Source: Thalassospira marina (lineage in GTDB: Bacteria > Pseudomonadota > Alphaproteobacteria > Rhodospirillales > Thalassospiraceae). From it: DNA of 64,000 nt. The first letter of the stretch is position 1. Each line of letters begins with the position of its first letter. The notes beneath the pieces were generated by a model. That model was not told the origin of the DNA. It ran no database searches and saw nothing but the letters and a program-made list of their open reading frames with translations. Location of the stretch: assembly GCF_002844375.1 (NCBI RefSeq), contig NZ_CP024199.1:3822001-3886000 (forward strand), in the 5' to 3' direction. The translations under genes and the position numbers were made by a program. Positions 1 through 8,938 of this stretch are shown here, piece after piece.

Positions 1-1915
1 TGCGACGGGTGCCATCCTGGTTCATACCGGCATCAGGGTTGCGACGGCGCACCAATTCGGGGTTCGGCACCGCCATTTTTTGCGGTGTAATGCGCATTTG
101 CCCATCGGTTGCCATGCCAGCGTCGCCTTCGCGCATGGCGGCAGGTATGGGTGGGGCAGCAGGCGTTGGCAAGGCATCATTGCCACGGGGCCGTGGGGCA
201 CCGGGCATGGCGGGCATTGCCGATTGCATGCCTCCCGCATTCACCGGCACCACCCGTATCTGCCCACCCGAAAGCGCAATAATAGCATCCGCGCGCTTTA
301 ACACTTCACGTTCATGGCTAACGATAAAGGCCGTAATGCCAGCCCGGCGAACAATATCGATCAGGTTGGTGACATATTCCATCCGCCCTTCATCAAGGGC
401 GGTTGTCGGCTCATCAAGCAGCAACAGGCGCGGCTTGCCATAAAGGGCCGCGGCAAGGGCGATCAACTGGCGCTGCCCGCCCGAAAGGTTGGTCCCCCCC
501 CGATCAAGCTTGGTATCGTAACCATCGGGCAGATCAAGAATGAATTTATGCGCCCCGGCCAGTTCGGCCGCCTGCACAATTTCGCGCGGATCGGCCGATC
601 CCAGCCGGGCAATATTTTCAGCAATGCTACCGGGAAACAGAAACGGGTTTTGCGCCAGATAGCCAATTTGCGGGCCGATCTGGGCACGATCAAGTTTCGA
701 GGCTTCGATATCATCAAGCTTGACCGAACCTGAAGCCGGTGACCAGATGCCCATCAGCAATTTCAAAAGGGCGGTTTTGCCCACGCCGTTAAACCCGGCA
801 ACACTGACAACCTGGCCCGCACCCACCTTGAATGAAAAACCCTTGAACAGCACATTGCGGCTGCCGGGCGGGGCAAAGACCAGGCGGTCAACCGAAACAG
901 CCATGCCCTTTGCCCTGGCAGGCGGGGCGGGCAGGCGCGGTTTGCGCTCCAGCAAAATACGATTGAGCCGCTCAAACGAATTGCGGGCAGACGTCCAGGA
1001 CCGCCAGGCAGCCACTGCCCCATCAAACGGGGCCAGGCCGCGCATACCCAAAATCATCGACGCCACCATGATACCAATCGTGATGCTTTCGCTTAGCACC
1101 AGATAGGCACCAGTGCCAATGAAGCACACCTGCATGGAAAGGCGGATGAAATGCGACAGGGTGGTTGATGTGCCAACGCGACGGCTGGTTTGCCCTTCCC
1201 AATACAGGGCGTCGGACTGGTCCGCCTGCCAGCGCGCTCGCGCTGCCGGCGTCATGCCCATGGCTTCCATCGCCTCGGCATTGCGGACATAGGTTTCTTC
1301 CTGGGCAATGCCCCGGTTTTGCGACTGCTCGGAACGATCCACCGAAATGCGGCCTGCAGCCTCGTTGGCAACGGCGATCAAAATCAGGATCACCGCCCCC
1401 CCCAGCGCAACCATGCCCAGGCGGATATCAAAAATGAAAACCACGCCGATATAAACCGGTGCCCACATGAAATCGATCAGGGCAAAGGGGCCAGACCCGG
1501 TTAAAAACCCGCGCAGACCATAAAGATCGCGCAAGGGGCGTTGCCGGTTGGGCATGCCGCGTGATGCCTGTTCGACCACATGGGCGAACAAATCCCCGCC
1601 AAGCCCCAGATCAAGCCCGGTCCCGACGCGGATCAAAACGCGGGATCGCAATTGCTCCATCGCGGCAATGAATACCAGAACAATGGCAATACCAAGCGTT
1701 AGCAAAAACAGCGTATCAAAGCTGCGCGAGGACAGAACGCGGTCAAAGACCTGCATCGAATAGATGGGGATGACCATGTTCAGCAGATTGATCACCATGC
1801 TGAAGCCACCCACAATACCGATCGACCGCCAGAACATCCGTTCTAGCGGGGTACGGTCACCTTCGCGGTTACGACCGGTTATTATTCCGGTGCGGGCTTT
1901 TTTCGGCAGGGCCAT
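1..1915 (-). CDS. Type I secretion system permease/ATPase (PrtD/HlyB-like), C-terminus off the left edge
   Basis: An ABC exporter with fused membrane and ATPase domains, the inner-membrane motor of a type I secretion system. The frame opens with an ATG at 1915 and stays open to base 1 (at least 638 residues). The N-terminal third has hydrophobic segments typical of the ABC transmembrane type-1 domain (for example IVGGFSMVINLLNMVIPIYS). The ATPase half shows Walker A GFNGVGKTALLK (about 775-810), signature LSGGQRQL (about 465-490) and Walker B LLLLDEPTTALDE (about 415-450), followed by a switch-region SHE. The Walker A ends KT and its GFNGVG loop differs from the usual GxSGSGKS of this family. 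A Pro/Ala/Met-rich tail follows the ATPase domain and is still open at the edge. Partner membrane-fusion and cargo genes are not in the window. The family assignment is firm and the cargo unknown. Confidence 0.85.
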   Translation of the reverse strand, partial: MALPKKARTGIITGRNREGDRTPLERMFWRSIGIVGGFSMVINLLNMVIPIYSMQVFDRVLSSRSFDTLFLLTLGIAIVLVFIAAMEQLRSRVLIRVGTGLDLGLGGDLFAHVVEQASRGMPNRQRPLRDLYGLRGFLTGSGPFALIDFMWAPVYIGVVFIFDIRLGMVALGGAVILILIAVANEAAGRISVDRSEQSQNRGIAQEETYVRNAEAMEAMGMTPAARARWQADQSDALYWEGQTSRRVGTSTTLSHFIRLSMQVCFIGTGAYLVLSESITIGIMVASMILGMRGLAPFDGAVAAWRSWTSARNSFERLNRILLERKPRLPAPPARAKGMAVSVDRLVFAPPGSRNVLFKGFSFKVGAGQVVSVAGFNGVGKTALLKLLMGIWSPASGSVKLDDIEASKLDRAQIGPQIGYLAQNPFLFPGSIAENIARLGSADPREIVQAAELAGAHKFILDLPDGYDTKLDRGGTNLSGGQRQLIALAAALYGKPRLLLLDEPTTALDEGRMEYVTNLIDIVRRAGITAFIVSHEREVLKRADAIIALSGGQIRVVPVNAGGMQSAMPAMPGAPRPRGNDALPTPAAPPIPAAMREGDAGMATDGQMRITPQKMAVPNPELVRRRNPDAGMNQDGTRR

Positions 1916-2226
1916 CCTGATCCCGTTTAAACAGGGCCGCGTTCCTGCGGCCGATCCCCAACAGCGCTCATCCCGGCGCAAAAAGCGGCAGGATGCACTA
2001 TCTAGTTGCATTAGTCATCTACGACCATTCTAGCCAAAACTTATAAGGATGCGTTAACGAAATCATTGCTTTTGCCGCCATGCTTCATCAATTACCTGAA
2101 TTTTAAGCCCTTCTTTTGTGACCTGGGGCACGCCATTGGAAAAAACCGGCATTAAAAGTCTTGAATCCCCCGTCAAACTGGCCAATTTTCGTTTTTCCAA
2201 TTTTAAAACCAATCGCGAGTCCCCCA
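1916..2226. other. Intergenic region upstream of the T1SS ATPase gene
   Basis: About 310 bases between the divergent start of the secretion ATPase and a 35-codon gene. It is more AT-rich than its flanks, notably around 2020-2110, and so probably holds the divergent promoters. I see no convincing operator or hairpin here. Confidence 0.4.
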
Positions 2227-2334
2227 ATGGCAGCCCAGCAAAATTCCAGCATGTTCAAAAAAGCCCTTCTCACCATTCTGGCCGTCGCCGCAGTGGGATA
2301 TATCGGCTACTGGTTCAGCCAGATGGTGTTTTAA
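2227..2334 (+). CDS. Small single-pass membrane protein (35 aa)
   Basis: A 35-codon frame from ATG at 2227 to TAA at 2332-2334. The protein begins with a polar segment (MAAQQNSSMFKK), then has one hydrophobic stretch of about 18 residues (ALLTILAVAAVGYIGYWF) and ends SQMVF. The layout, a short basic N-terminal side followed by one membrane helix, is that of small inner-membrane proteins. A G/C-rich hairpin with a following T-run lies about 50 bases downstream, which supports a real transcription unit. No clear Shine-Dalgarno sequence is visible (only a weak GCGAG), and the function is unknown. Confidence 0.55.
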   Translation: MAAQQNSSMFKKALLTILAVAAVGYIGYWFSQMVF

Positions 2335-2381
2335 ACCCGCGCCAAGTAACCCGGCGCATTTTGCGCATTCAGGCCAAATCC

Positions 2382-2413
2382 GCCCGCACACCAACCGGTT
2401 TGCGGGCATTTTT
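2382..2413 (+). terminator. Rho-independent terminator after the 35-aa gene
   Basis: Inverted arms GCCCGCA (2382-2388) and TGCGGGC (2401-2407), a 12-base loop and then ATTTTTA. It lies in the intergenic region 2335-2648, which otherwise holds the start signals of the downstream peptidase gene. Confidence 0.6.
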
Positions 2414-2648
2414 ATGGCTGGCCGGCAACGTTTCCGCGCCCGTTTTACCCTGTCAGAATTCCGCATACCGACGACGTACAACAGAAAAACGGCATATAAG
2501 ACGCAATCTGCCTTTTCGCCGGGATGGAACCCCTTTAAATTTGCCGATACGGGCATATTTTCCGGCTATGATTTGATCCGTGCCAAAGCACATTTTCGCA
2601 TCAAGGTCCAAGCTGCTGCCTGTCTGCATCATGCAAAGGATATGGCGA

Positions 2649-3521
2649 ATGGCTGAAATACCCCCATCCATCCTGCGGTTCCTGGCCCTTCGGGCTGGCG
2701 GGGCAACACATACCAGCGGGCTTCTTGCCTGCATGGCGGGGGTTTTATCAATCTGTGCCTGGCTTCTGGGTGGGCCAGTCATGATGATTTCAGCCTTTTT
2801 TGCCATCACGCTGTTGCTGCTGCTCGGGCCGATGGTGTCATCAGACATGATCATGAAGCTGCTGCGCGCAACCGAACTGCCCCGGCAAAATTACCCCGCC
2901 CTGTTTGAAATGGCGGCCCTTCTTTCCGAGCGCGCCGGGCTTGATTACACGCCAAGGCTTTATGTTTTGCCCGGCAAAGGCGTGAACGCCATTACCACCG
3001 GCAAGGATGAAAATACCATCATCGCCCTGTCACGGGATGCGATTGATGGTCTGTCACCCCGGCAATTGCGCGCGGTTCTGGCCCATGAAATTGCCCATGC
3101 CTGGCACAATGACACCCGCATCCTGATGATGACGGATATCCTCTATCGTGCCACCTGGACGATGGCGGTGTTTGGCATGTTCATGTTCTTTTTTGACAGT
3201 CACAATCCGCCTGTTTGGCTGGTCATCGCCCTGGGTGCTGCCCCGTCCATCAGCTTCATTTTGCAACGCGCGGTTATTCGCGACCGCGAATTTGCTGCCG
3301 ATCATGGGGCCAGCGACCTTCTGGGTGGCCCTGAAGACGTGATCGATGCGCTGACCCATATCGAACAGATCAACCGCCGCACCCTTCGGCTGATCCCCTA
3401 TCGCAGCACCGAACCCCCAGCCCTGCTTGATACCCACCCCACCATCAAGGCCCGGCTGGAAGCATTGCACGCCCTGCCCCCGGTATTCACCGGCGATTTC
3501 TTTCGCCAGACCAAACGATAA
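2649..3521 (+). CDS. M48 family (HtpX-like) zinc metallopeptidase
   Basis: A membrane-bound zinc endopeptidase of family M48 (HtpX/Ste24-like), 290 residues, probably acting in membrane protein quality control. Two hydrophobic segments lie at about 22-64. The zinc-binding helix HEIAH is at residues 146-150, and a downstream glutamate in RDREFAADHGA fits the third metal ligand. A hydrophobic stretch around 170-215 gives a second membrane region. The start was chosen at ATG 2649 because AAAGGA lies eight bases upstream; the frame itself is open further upstream to 2580. The neighbours are unrelated, so the substrate cannot be inferred. HtpX-type proteins are usually of similar length. Confidence 0.85.
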   Translation: MAEIPPSILRFLALRAGGATHTSGLLACMAGVLSICAWLLGGPVMMISAFFAITLLLLLGPMVSSDMIMKLLRATELPRQNYPALFEMAALLSERAGLDYTPRLYVLPGKGVNAITTGKDENTIIALSRDAIDGLSPRQLRAVLAHEIAHAWHNDTRILMMTDILYRATWTMAVFGMFMFFFDSHNPPVWLVIALGAAPSISFILQRAVIRDREFAADHGASDLLGGPEDVIDALTHIEQINRRTLRLIPYRSTEPPALLDTHPTIKARLEALHALPPVFTGDFFRQTKR

Positions 3522-3871
3522 TCTTCACTAGCCGAACCGCCCTATCGCGCATGCTTTATCTTTTGGTGGATTGCACAATCGCAGCAGTCCAACGCAAAAT
3601 CCCGGCGCACTGCCCCTACGCAGGCCGTGTGGATTTACCGGATTGCCTGAAACAATATTTGCGACAAAGCAGCCCTGTTGCCAAATTCCGCCAAAAGGGG
3701 TGAAAAGCGGAACCGGGCATTTACCTTTGACGTTCAAACGCGTAAATCAGGGCTGGTTTTACCCGGCAAGTCGGACAAAGTGCCAAATCTTTGGTAAAAC
3801 AGCAGCCAAACACAGTGATCAGGCGCCCAATGCGCCCCATCTGATGGATCATCGCGCAAAAGGAATGTTTC
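3522..3871 (+). other. Intergenic region upstream of marC
   Basis: About 350 bases between two same-strand genes. I find no coding frame with a plausible start and no strong hairpin. An AAAGGA ribosome-binding site precedes the downstream start by about seven bases. Confidence 0.4.
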
Positions 3872-4699
3872 ATGCCCGATATCAGCATGCTTAGCGAACT
3901 GATCGCTGCCTTTGTTACCCTGTTTGTTATTGTTGACCCGGTCGGGCTGGTCCCGGTTTTTCTGGTGCTGACACAGGATACCAATACAGCACACCGTCGC
4001 CGCATGGCGATCCGGGCCTGCATCACCTCGTTCCTGATCCTGACCGCCTTTGCCCTGCTGGGTGAAAAGCTTCTGGGTATTTTTGGCATTCACATGCCTG
4101 CCTTTCGCATTTCCGGCGGCACTTTGCTGTTTTTGATCGCCCTTGAAATGCTGTTTGAACGGCGCGGGAAAAAGCGCAACGAACGCGCCGAACAGGTCCA
4201 TCAGGAATTTGAACACGAAGAAGACGCAGCCCTTGGCGAAAGCTCCAATGGCACCACAGCCTCAGCTACGTCACCCGCGTCGGTGGGCCTGAACGCCTCA
4301 GAATCCGCCAGCACCATGAATGCCAGCCAGGCCGCAACGGCAAGCGCCGTCCCGCCTGCTAAACCGGCAACAAGCAACACACCCGCAGAAGACGACGAAG
4401 AACACGAAGATGTCTCCATCTTTCCGATGTCGATCCCGTTTCTTGCCGGTCCTGGCTCTATTGCCACGGTGATGCTGCTGATGGGCAAATACCAGGACAA
4501 TATCGTCATGCAAACCGGCGTGATTGGTGTTGTGGGGCTGGTTATGGTCTGTGCCCTGATGATGTTCCTGCTCTCGGGCCTGGTCGCCAAACGCCTCAGC
4601 CCGACGGTCGCCACCGTCATCTCCCGCCTGCTCGGCATGATCCTCGCCGCCCTTGCCATCCAATTCATTATTGATGGCATCAAACAGGCGTTTTTCTAA
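3872..4699 (+). CDS. marC: MarC family integral membrane protein with low-complexity loop
   Basis: A member of the MarC/UPF0056 inner-membrane family (sometimes described as NAAT transporters), 275 residues. The N-terminal half holds three hydrophobic helices with the typical FVTLFVIVDPVGLVPVFL start. The C-terminal half has IPFLAGPGSIATVMLL and two or three more helices, matching the six-helix pattern of the family. Between the halves lies an unusual insert of about 70 residues (roughly 110-178), rich in Ala, Ser, Thr and acidic residues. Ordinary MarC proteins are near 200-220 residues, so the insert explains the extra length. The physiological substrate is not known even for well-studied homologues. 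A good ribosome-binding site supports the ATG at 3872. Confidence 0.85.
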   Translation: MPDISMLSELIAAFVTLFVIVDPVGLVPVFLVLTQDTNTAHRRRMAIRACITSFLILTAFALLGEKLLGIFGIHMPAFRISGGTLLFLIALEMLFERRGKKRNERAEQVHQEFEHEEDAALGESSNGTTASATSPASVGLNASESASTMNASQAATASAVPPAKPATSNTPAEDDEEHEDVSIFPMSIPFLAGPGSIATVMLLMGKYQDNIVMQTGVIGVVGLVMVCALMMFLLSGLVAKRLSPTVATVISRLLGMILAALAIQFIIDGIKQAFF

Positions 4700-4773
4700 A
4701 ACCCATTTCCCATACGCTTCGCACAGCCTAAAAGCAGCCTTAAGCGGGTTTCTGGTAGCGCCGATAAGCGCGA

Positions 4774-4805
4774 ACAAAAAAAGGGAGGACCGAAGCCCTC
4801 CCTTT
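4774..4805 (-). terminator. Strong rho-independent terminator between convergent genes
   Basis: Arms AAAGGGAGG (4780-4788) and CCTCCCTTT (4797-4805) with an eight-base loop. On the minus strand the stem is followed by an uninterrupted run of T, so it ends the unit beginning at 7213. It may also stop marC transcription. Confidence 0.85.
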
Positions 4806-4828
4806 CGTCGTCCCGGTTGACCGGGTGA

Positions 4829-7213
4829 TCAATCCCACCGCTTGGCCGCGCGCAGGATGGCTGCGGTGTCGATCTGGTAATGTTTATACAGATCGATGCT
4901 ATCGCCGCATTGACCAAACGCATTAATTCCCAGCGGGGCCACCGCATGACCGCGGACCGAACCCAGCCATGCCAGGGCCGCCGGATGACCGTCGATCACG
5001 GTGACCATGCGGGCGTCAGACGCCAGCGGTTTAAGCAGGTTTTCGATATGGGCCATGTCGTCGCCAGCTTTGCCTTCCAGGCGTGCACGTTCCAGGTCCT
5101 GCCATTCATTATAAAGGCGATCGGTCGAGGTAACCGCCAAAAGGCCCATGCCGGGATGGTCATCCTTAAGCTGTTCCCAGGCGGCAATGGCCTCGGGTGC
5201 CATGGCGCCACAATAGGCCAGAACCATTTTGCAGTTTTCGCCCGGTTCACGCAGCCAGTAACCGCCACGCACAATCGCCGAACGGGTGGCTTCGTCAAGG
5301 TCGCGTTCGGGCTGGTTGACCGGCTTTGTTGACAGGCGCAGATAAACCGACCCGCCATCCTGATCCTGCATATGGTTGAACGACCACCCCATCACGACTG
5401 CCAGCTCATCCCCAAAGCTGGGTTCAAAGCTGGTTAAGCCCGGCTGGCCCATACCGATCATGGGGGTGCCGATAGATTGATGCGCCCCGCCTTCCGGTGC
5501 CAGGGTAATGCCGCTGGGTGTGGCCACCACCATAAAACGCGCATCCTGATAACAGGCATAGTTCAGGGCATCGAGGCCACGGGCAATGAACGGATCATAA
5601 AGCGTGCCTACCGGAAACAGGCGCTGGCCAAACAGGCTGTGGGACAGGCCAAGGGCCGCCAGATTAAGGAACAGGTTGTTTTCGGCAATGCCAAGTTCAA
5701 CATGCTGGCCCTTGGGCGTTCTGATCCATTTTTGTGCCGAGGGCACCTTGCGATCACGGAATTCATCGGCAAGGTTTTCACGCGCAAACAGGCCACGCTG
5801 GTTCACAAAACCACCAAGGTTGGTCGATACCGTGACATCGGGCGAGGTCGTAACAATACGGTCAGAAAAATCGCTGTTTTTTGATTTCGCCAGTTCATTA
5901 AGGATTTTGCCAAACACTTCCTGGGTGCTGCTGCTATCTGCGCGCTGATAGGGCATTTCCGGCACGGTGATGATCTCGGCAAATTTCTGGCGCGGCTGGC
6001 GGTTGTTAAACGGTGCCCCGTCAATAAAGCTGCGCAATGCATTGGCGTCGCAATCAAGGCCAGCAGCAATTTCCCATTCATCGCCTTCGGCAATGTTGTT
6101 GGCTTTGCGGAAACCTTCCATCTGCGCCACATTCATCAGGCCAGCATGGTTATCCTTGTGGCCCTGAAGCGGCAGACCATAACCCTTGACGGTATAGGCG
6201 ATAAAGACGGTTGGTTTGTCATTGGGGACATTTTCAAAGGCGTTCAAAATCGCCTCCATGCAATGTCCGCCCAGATTGGTCATCAGATCATGCAGGGCAT
6301 CGTCATCATAATCGGCCAGCAGGCTGGCAAGGGCATTATCGCCCGGCATGTCAGCCAAAATCTGCTTGCGCCAGGCAGCACCGCCCTGGAAAGTCAGCGC
6401 CGAATACACATCATTGGGCGATTCATTGAGCCACTTTTTAAGCGATTTTCCGCCGGGGCGGGCAAAAGCCTCATGCAGTTTGCGGCCATATTTGATGGTA
6501 ATCACATTCCAGCCAACCGCACGGAAGAAACGGCCGATGACGCGAAACAGATGCGCATCAATCATGCCATCCAGGCTTTGGCGGTTATAGTCAATCACCC
6601 ACCAGACATTGCGAATGTCATGTTTCCAGGTATCGAGGAGGGCTTCGTAAATATTGCCTTCGTCAAGTTCGGCATCACCGACCAAGGCAACCATGCGGCC
6701 CGGCTTTTCGCCTTTGGGCAGCATGTTTTTATAGCGCAAATAATCCTGGGTCAGGGCGGCGAAATTGGTAACAGCCGCACCAAGACCAACAGAGCCGGTT
6801 GAAAAATCAACGGCGTCGCCATCCTTGGTGCGCGACGGATAGGATTGCGCCCCGCCAAAGGCCCGGAAATTTTCCAGCTTTTCACGCGACTGGCGACCAA
6901 ACATATAGTTAATGGCATGAAACACTGGCGACGCATGCGGCTTTACTGCCACCCGGTCCTGCGGGCGCAACACATTGAAATAAAGGGCCGTCATAAGCGT
7001 GGAAAGCGATGCACAGCTTGCCTGGTGCCCGCCCACCTTGATGCCATCACGCTTGGGGCGGATATGGTTGGCATTATGGATGGTCCAGCTTGACAGCCAG
7101 CGCACCTTTTTCTCCACCTCGCCAAGCATTTCAAGCTCTTTGGCAGAAGCCCGGCTGCCTGCCGTGGCTTCAATAATTTCGCCGGTCATTGTGCTATCGC
7201 CATGTGCTGCCAA
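4829..7213 (-). CDS. AceE-like homodimeric 2-oxoacid dehydrogenase E1 / transketolase-family enzyme
   Basis: A thiamine-diphosphate enzyme of 794 residues built like the homodimeric pyruvate dehydrogenase E1 (AceE). The TPP-binding segment starts GDAELDEGNIYEALL and continues to a DYN motif about 28 residues later. The pyrimidine-binding region follows (HVELGIAENNLFLNLAALGL), then a C-terminal transketolase-like domain. The start codon is TTG at 7213, supported by GGGAG seven bases upstream; the first in-frame ATG (7189) lacks such a site. Known AceE proteins are nearer 880 residues. Pseudomonas MdeB, an alpha-ketobutyrate dehydrogenase E1 encoded beside methionine gamma-lyase, belongs to this family. 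A methionine gamma-lyase gene lies at 9991 on the same strand, so 2-oxobutyrate is a plausible substrate, but this is inference. No E2 or E3 gene is nearby. Confidence 0.8.
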   Translation of the reverse strand: MAAHGDSTMTGEIIEATAGSRASAKELEMLGEVEKKVRWLSSWTIHNANHIRPKRDGIKVGGHQASCASLSTLMTALYFNVLRPQDRVAVKPHASPVFHAINYMFGRQSREKLENFRAFGGAQSYPSRTKDGDAVDFSTGSVGLGAAVTNFAALTQDYLRYKNMLPKGEKPGRMVALVGDAELDEGNIYEALLDTWKHDIRNVWWVIDYNRQSLDGMIDAHLFRVIGRFFRAVGWNVITIKYGRKLHEAFARPGGKSLKKWLNESPNDVYSALTFQGGAAWRKQILADMPGDNALASLLADYDDDALHDLMTNLGGHCMEAILNAFENVPNDKPTVFIAYTVKGYGLPLQGHKDNHAGLMNVAQMEGFRKANNIAEGDEWEIAAGLDCDANALRSFIDGAPFNNRQPRQKFAEIITVPEMPYQRADSSSTQEVFGKILNELAKSKNSDFSDRIVTTSPDVTVSTNLGGFVNQRGLFARENLADEFRDRKVPSAQKWIRTPKGQHVELGIAENNLFLNLAALGLSHSLFGQRLFPVGTLYDPFIARGLDALNYACYQDARFMVVATPSGITLAPEGGAHQSIGTPMIGMGQPGLTSFEPSFGDELAVVMGWSFNHMQDQDGGSVYLRLSTKPVNQPERDLDEATRSAIVRGGYWLREPGENCKMVLAYCGAMAPEAIAAWEQLKDDHPGMGLLAVTSTDRLYNEWQDLERARLEGKAGDDMAHIENLLKPLASDARMVTVIDGHPAALAWLGSVRGHAVAPLGINAFGQCGDSIDLYKHYQIDTAAILRAAKRWD

Positions 7214-7638
7214 TTTCAGTCTCCCGTTTCTTGCCAGCGGGTCGGCACTGTAATTTCGCCCGCTGATATTTTGGTACTTGAATGCGTATTTTTAAAACCC
7301 GGCTGTCACAGGCAAGCGATTTTGGCAAAATTCGCAGAACCAGCGACAGTTTCGAAAAATCTTCGGTCATCTCACGTAAGATTTTTCAATTTTCTCGAAT
7401 GGCAACTGAGCCATTTTTGCCAAAGCCCCCGGCAAACCGGGCGATTCGACCCATATATCCGTAACGTCATCGGCAATTGGCCTGCACGGCGACATTAAGG
7501 GCGAAAGCCGTGCTTTCATGTCCTGACTGCCTGCCGTTCCGCGCATCCCCCCAACGACGTCGCCCCCTCGCACACAAACCGCACGCCAGACGTGCGCAAC
7601 CACTTCACCTTGCAGGTAATTGATTTCACCGGCAAACT
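7214..7638. other. Divergent intergenic region
   Basis: About 425 bases between the TTG-started E1 gene and a plus-strand secreted protein gene. It carries the GGGAG ribosome-binding site for the E1 gene next to 7213 and several T/A-rich stretches around 7270-7400 that could be promoters. I see no TyrR-type box or strong hairpin. Confidence 0.4.
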
Positions 7639-8736
7639 ATGCAACTGCATAAGGACCCTATCCCGGCCAGAACGATAAAAATGAAACGCCCAGTGATATC
7701 GCCCCTGCCATCCATCTGCCTGCGCCCCTGCATGCGCACCTTGCGTATGATCCAGCGTATGATCCCAACTGCGGCCTGCGCGATACCCATTTTGGCGATG
7801 GCAATGGTTTCAGGCGCCGCGTTTACTGCTTTATCATCGCCAATGGCCCAAGCCGCGAACAGCCCCACACCAAACCGGGAAAATCTGCCTGTTGCCCGGT
7901 TGCCGGTGGATGCAAAAACACCGTTCTGCCAGAGCAAACAAAGCTGGGAAGATTTCCGCGAATATCATGTCGAACTGCTGCGCCTGGCACAGGCCTATAG
8001 CGATAATAGCTTTGCCCTTCTGCCCGTCTGCATGGATTACCCGACCGAAAAACGCCGGATTGCCATGCTGAAAACTGGCGAGGAAACCAACATTGTTTAT
8101 TTTGGCACCTCGCCGGAGCGTGAAAAAAACCTGCTGGCGGTTCATTTCCCCATCTATCTGGGCACAACCGGCCTGCGCCTGTTTCTAACCCGGCCCGATA
8201 TTTCGGCAAGGCTGGATCAGGTGCAAAATCTGGCCGATTTACGCCAGTTCACCTTCGGGCAGGGGCTTGGCTGGCCCGATAGCACCATCCTGCAGCAAAA
8301 CGGCCTTGCCGTGATTGAAGGGCGATATCTCACCCTGCATTCAATGCTGGCACTTGACCGGTTTGACCTGTACCCACGGGCCTATTGGCAAATTCAGGGT
8401 GAATATGACTGGATGCATCAAAGCGAACCCACGCTTGTCATCAATCACAAGGTTGCCCTTTATTACCCACAGCCGATCTATTTTTTTATCAGCCCCGAAT
8501 ATCCGCAACTGCATGATGCCGTTTTGCGCGGGCTAATCCGCGCCTGGCAGGATGGAGCCGTTTTGGCCCTGCTACGCCAGAATTACGAAACCGCCCCGTC
8601 TTTCCGCACGATCGACCCGACCCGCCTGCGCTTGATCCATTTACCCAAAATCGAACATACCGCGCAAACCGATATCGCGATGCAAAAATACGAGCTGGTC
8701 GATGGCTCCAATTTCGCTTCACCAGCTTATCGATAG
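7639..8736 (+). CDS. Putative periplasmic solute-binding-like protein
   Basis: A predicted secreted protein of up to 365 residues that I place in the periplasmic binding protein-like II fold (family 3 solute-binding proteins) with moderate confidence. A hydrophobic segment near residues 45-70 followed by SPMAQAANS reads as a signal peptide with an AQA cleavage site. The mature part has the alternating pattern expected of that fold, including a region comparable to the hinge (FGQGLGWPDSTILQQNGL) and a C-terminal helix with LRGLIRAWQDGAVLALLRQNYE. The true start may be the ATG at 7681, because the first codons look unlike a leader. No permease or ATPase gene is adjacent, so it may be a sensor or an orphan binding protein. 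Confidence 0.6.
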   Translation: MQLHKDPIPARTIKMKRPVISPLPSICLRPCMRTLRMIQRMIPTAACAIPILAMAMVSGAAFTALSSPMAQAANSPTPNRENLPVARLPVDAKTPFCQSKQSWEDFREYHVELLRLAQAYSDNSFALLPVCMDYPTEKRRIAMLKTGEETNIVYFGTSPEREKNLLAVHFPIYLGTTGLRLFLTRPDISARLDQVQNLADLRQFTFGQGLGWPDSTILQQNGLAVIEGRYLTLHSMLALDRFDLYPRAYWQIQGEYDWMHQSEPTLVINHKVALYYPQPIYFFISPEYPQLHDAVLRGLIRAWQDGAVLALLRQNYETAPSFRTIDPTRLRLIHLPKIEHTAQTDIAMQKYELVDGSNFASPAYR

Positions 8737-8938
8737 GTACAAATCATACTCTTTTCCGAATACGAAGCAGCCAACACCATCCCTTACTGTAAAATCTTAC
8801 AAAAATCACATCAGAACAAGCATATTCAGTCAATTAAGAACATGAAAATATTAAAAAATCTCATTACCGACAAATAAAAACTTGCAGACCTTACTCTTCT
8901 TGTTTTCTAATCAAGACGAAAAATATGGAGACGCAAGA

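Noticed and set aside
8788..8801. TGTAA-N4-TTACA dyad as a further TyrR box
   Set aside because: The half-sites are four bases closer than in the consensus, so they would lie on a different face of the helix.
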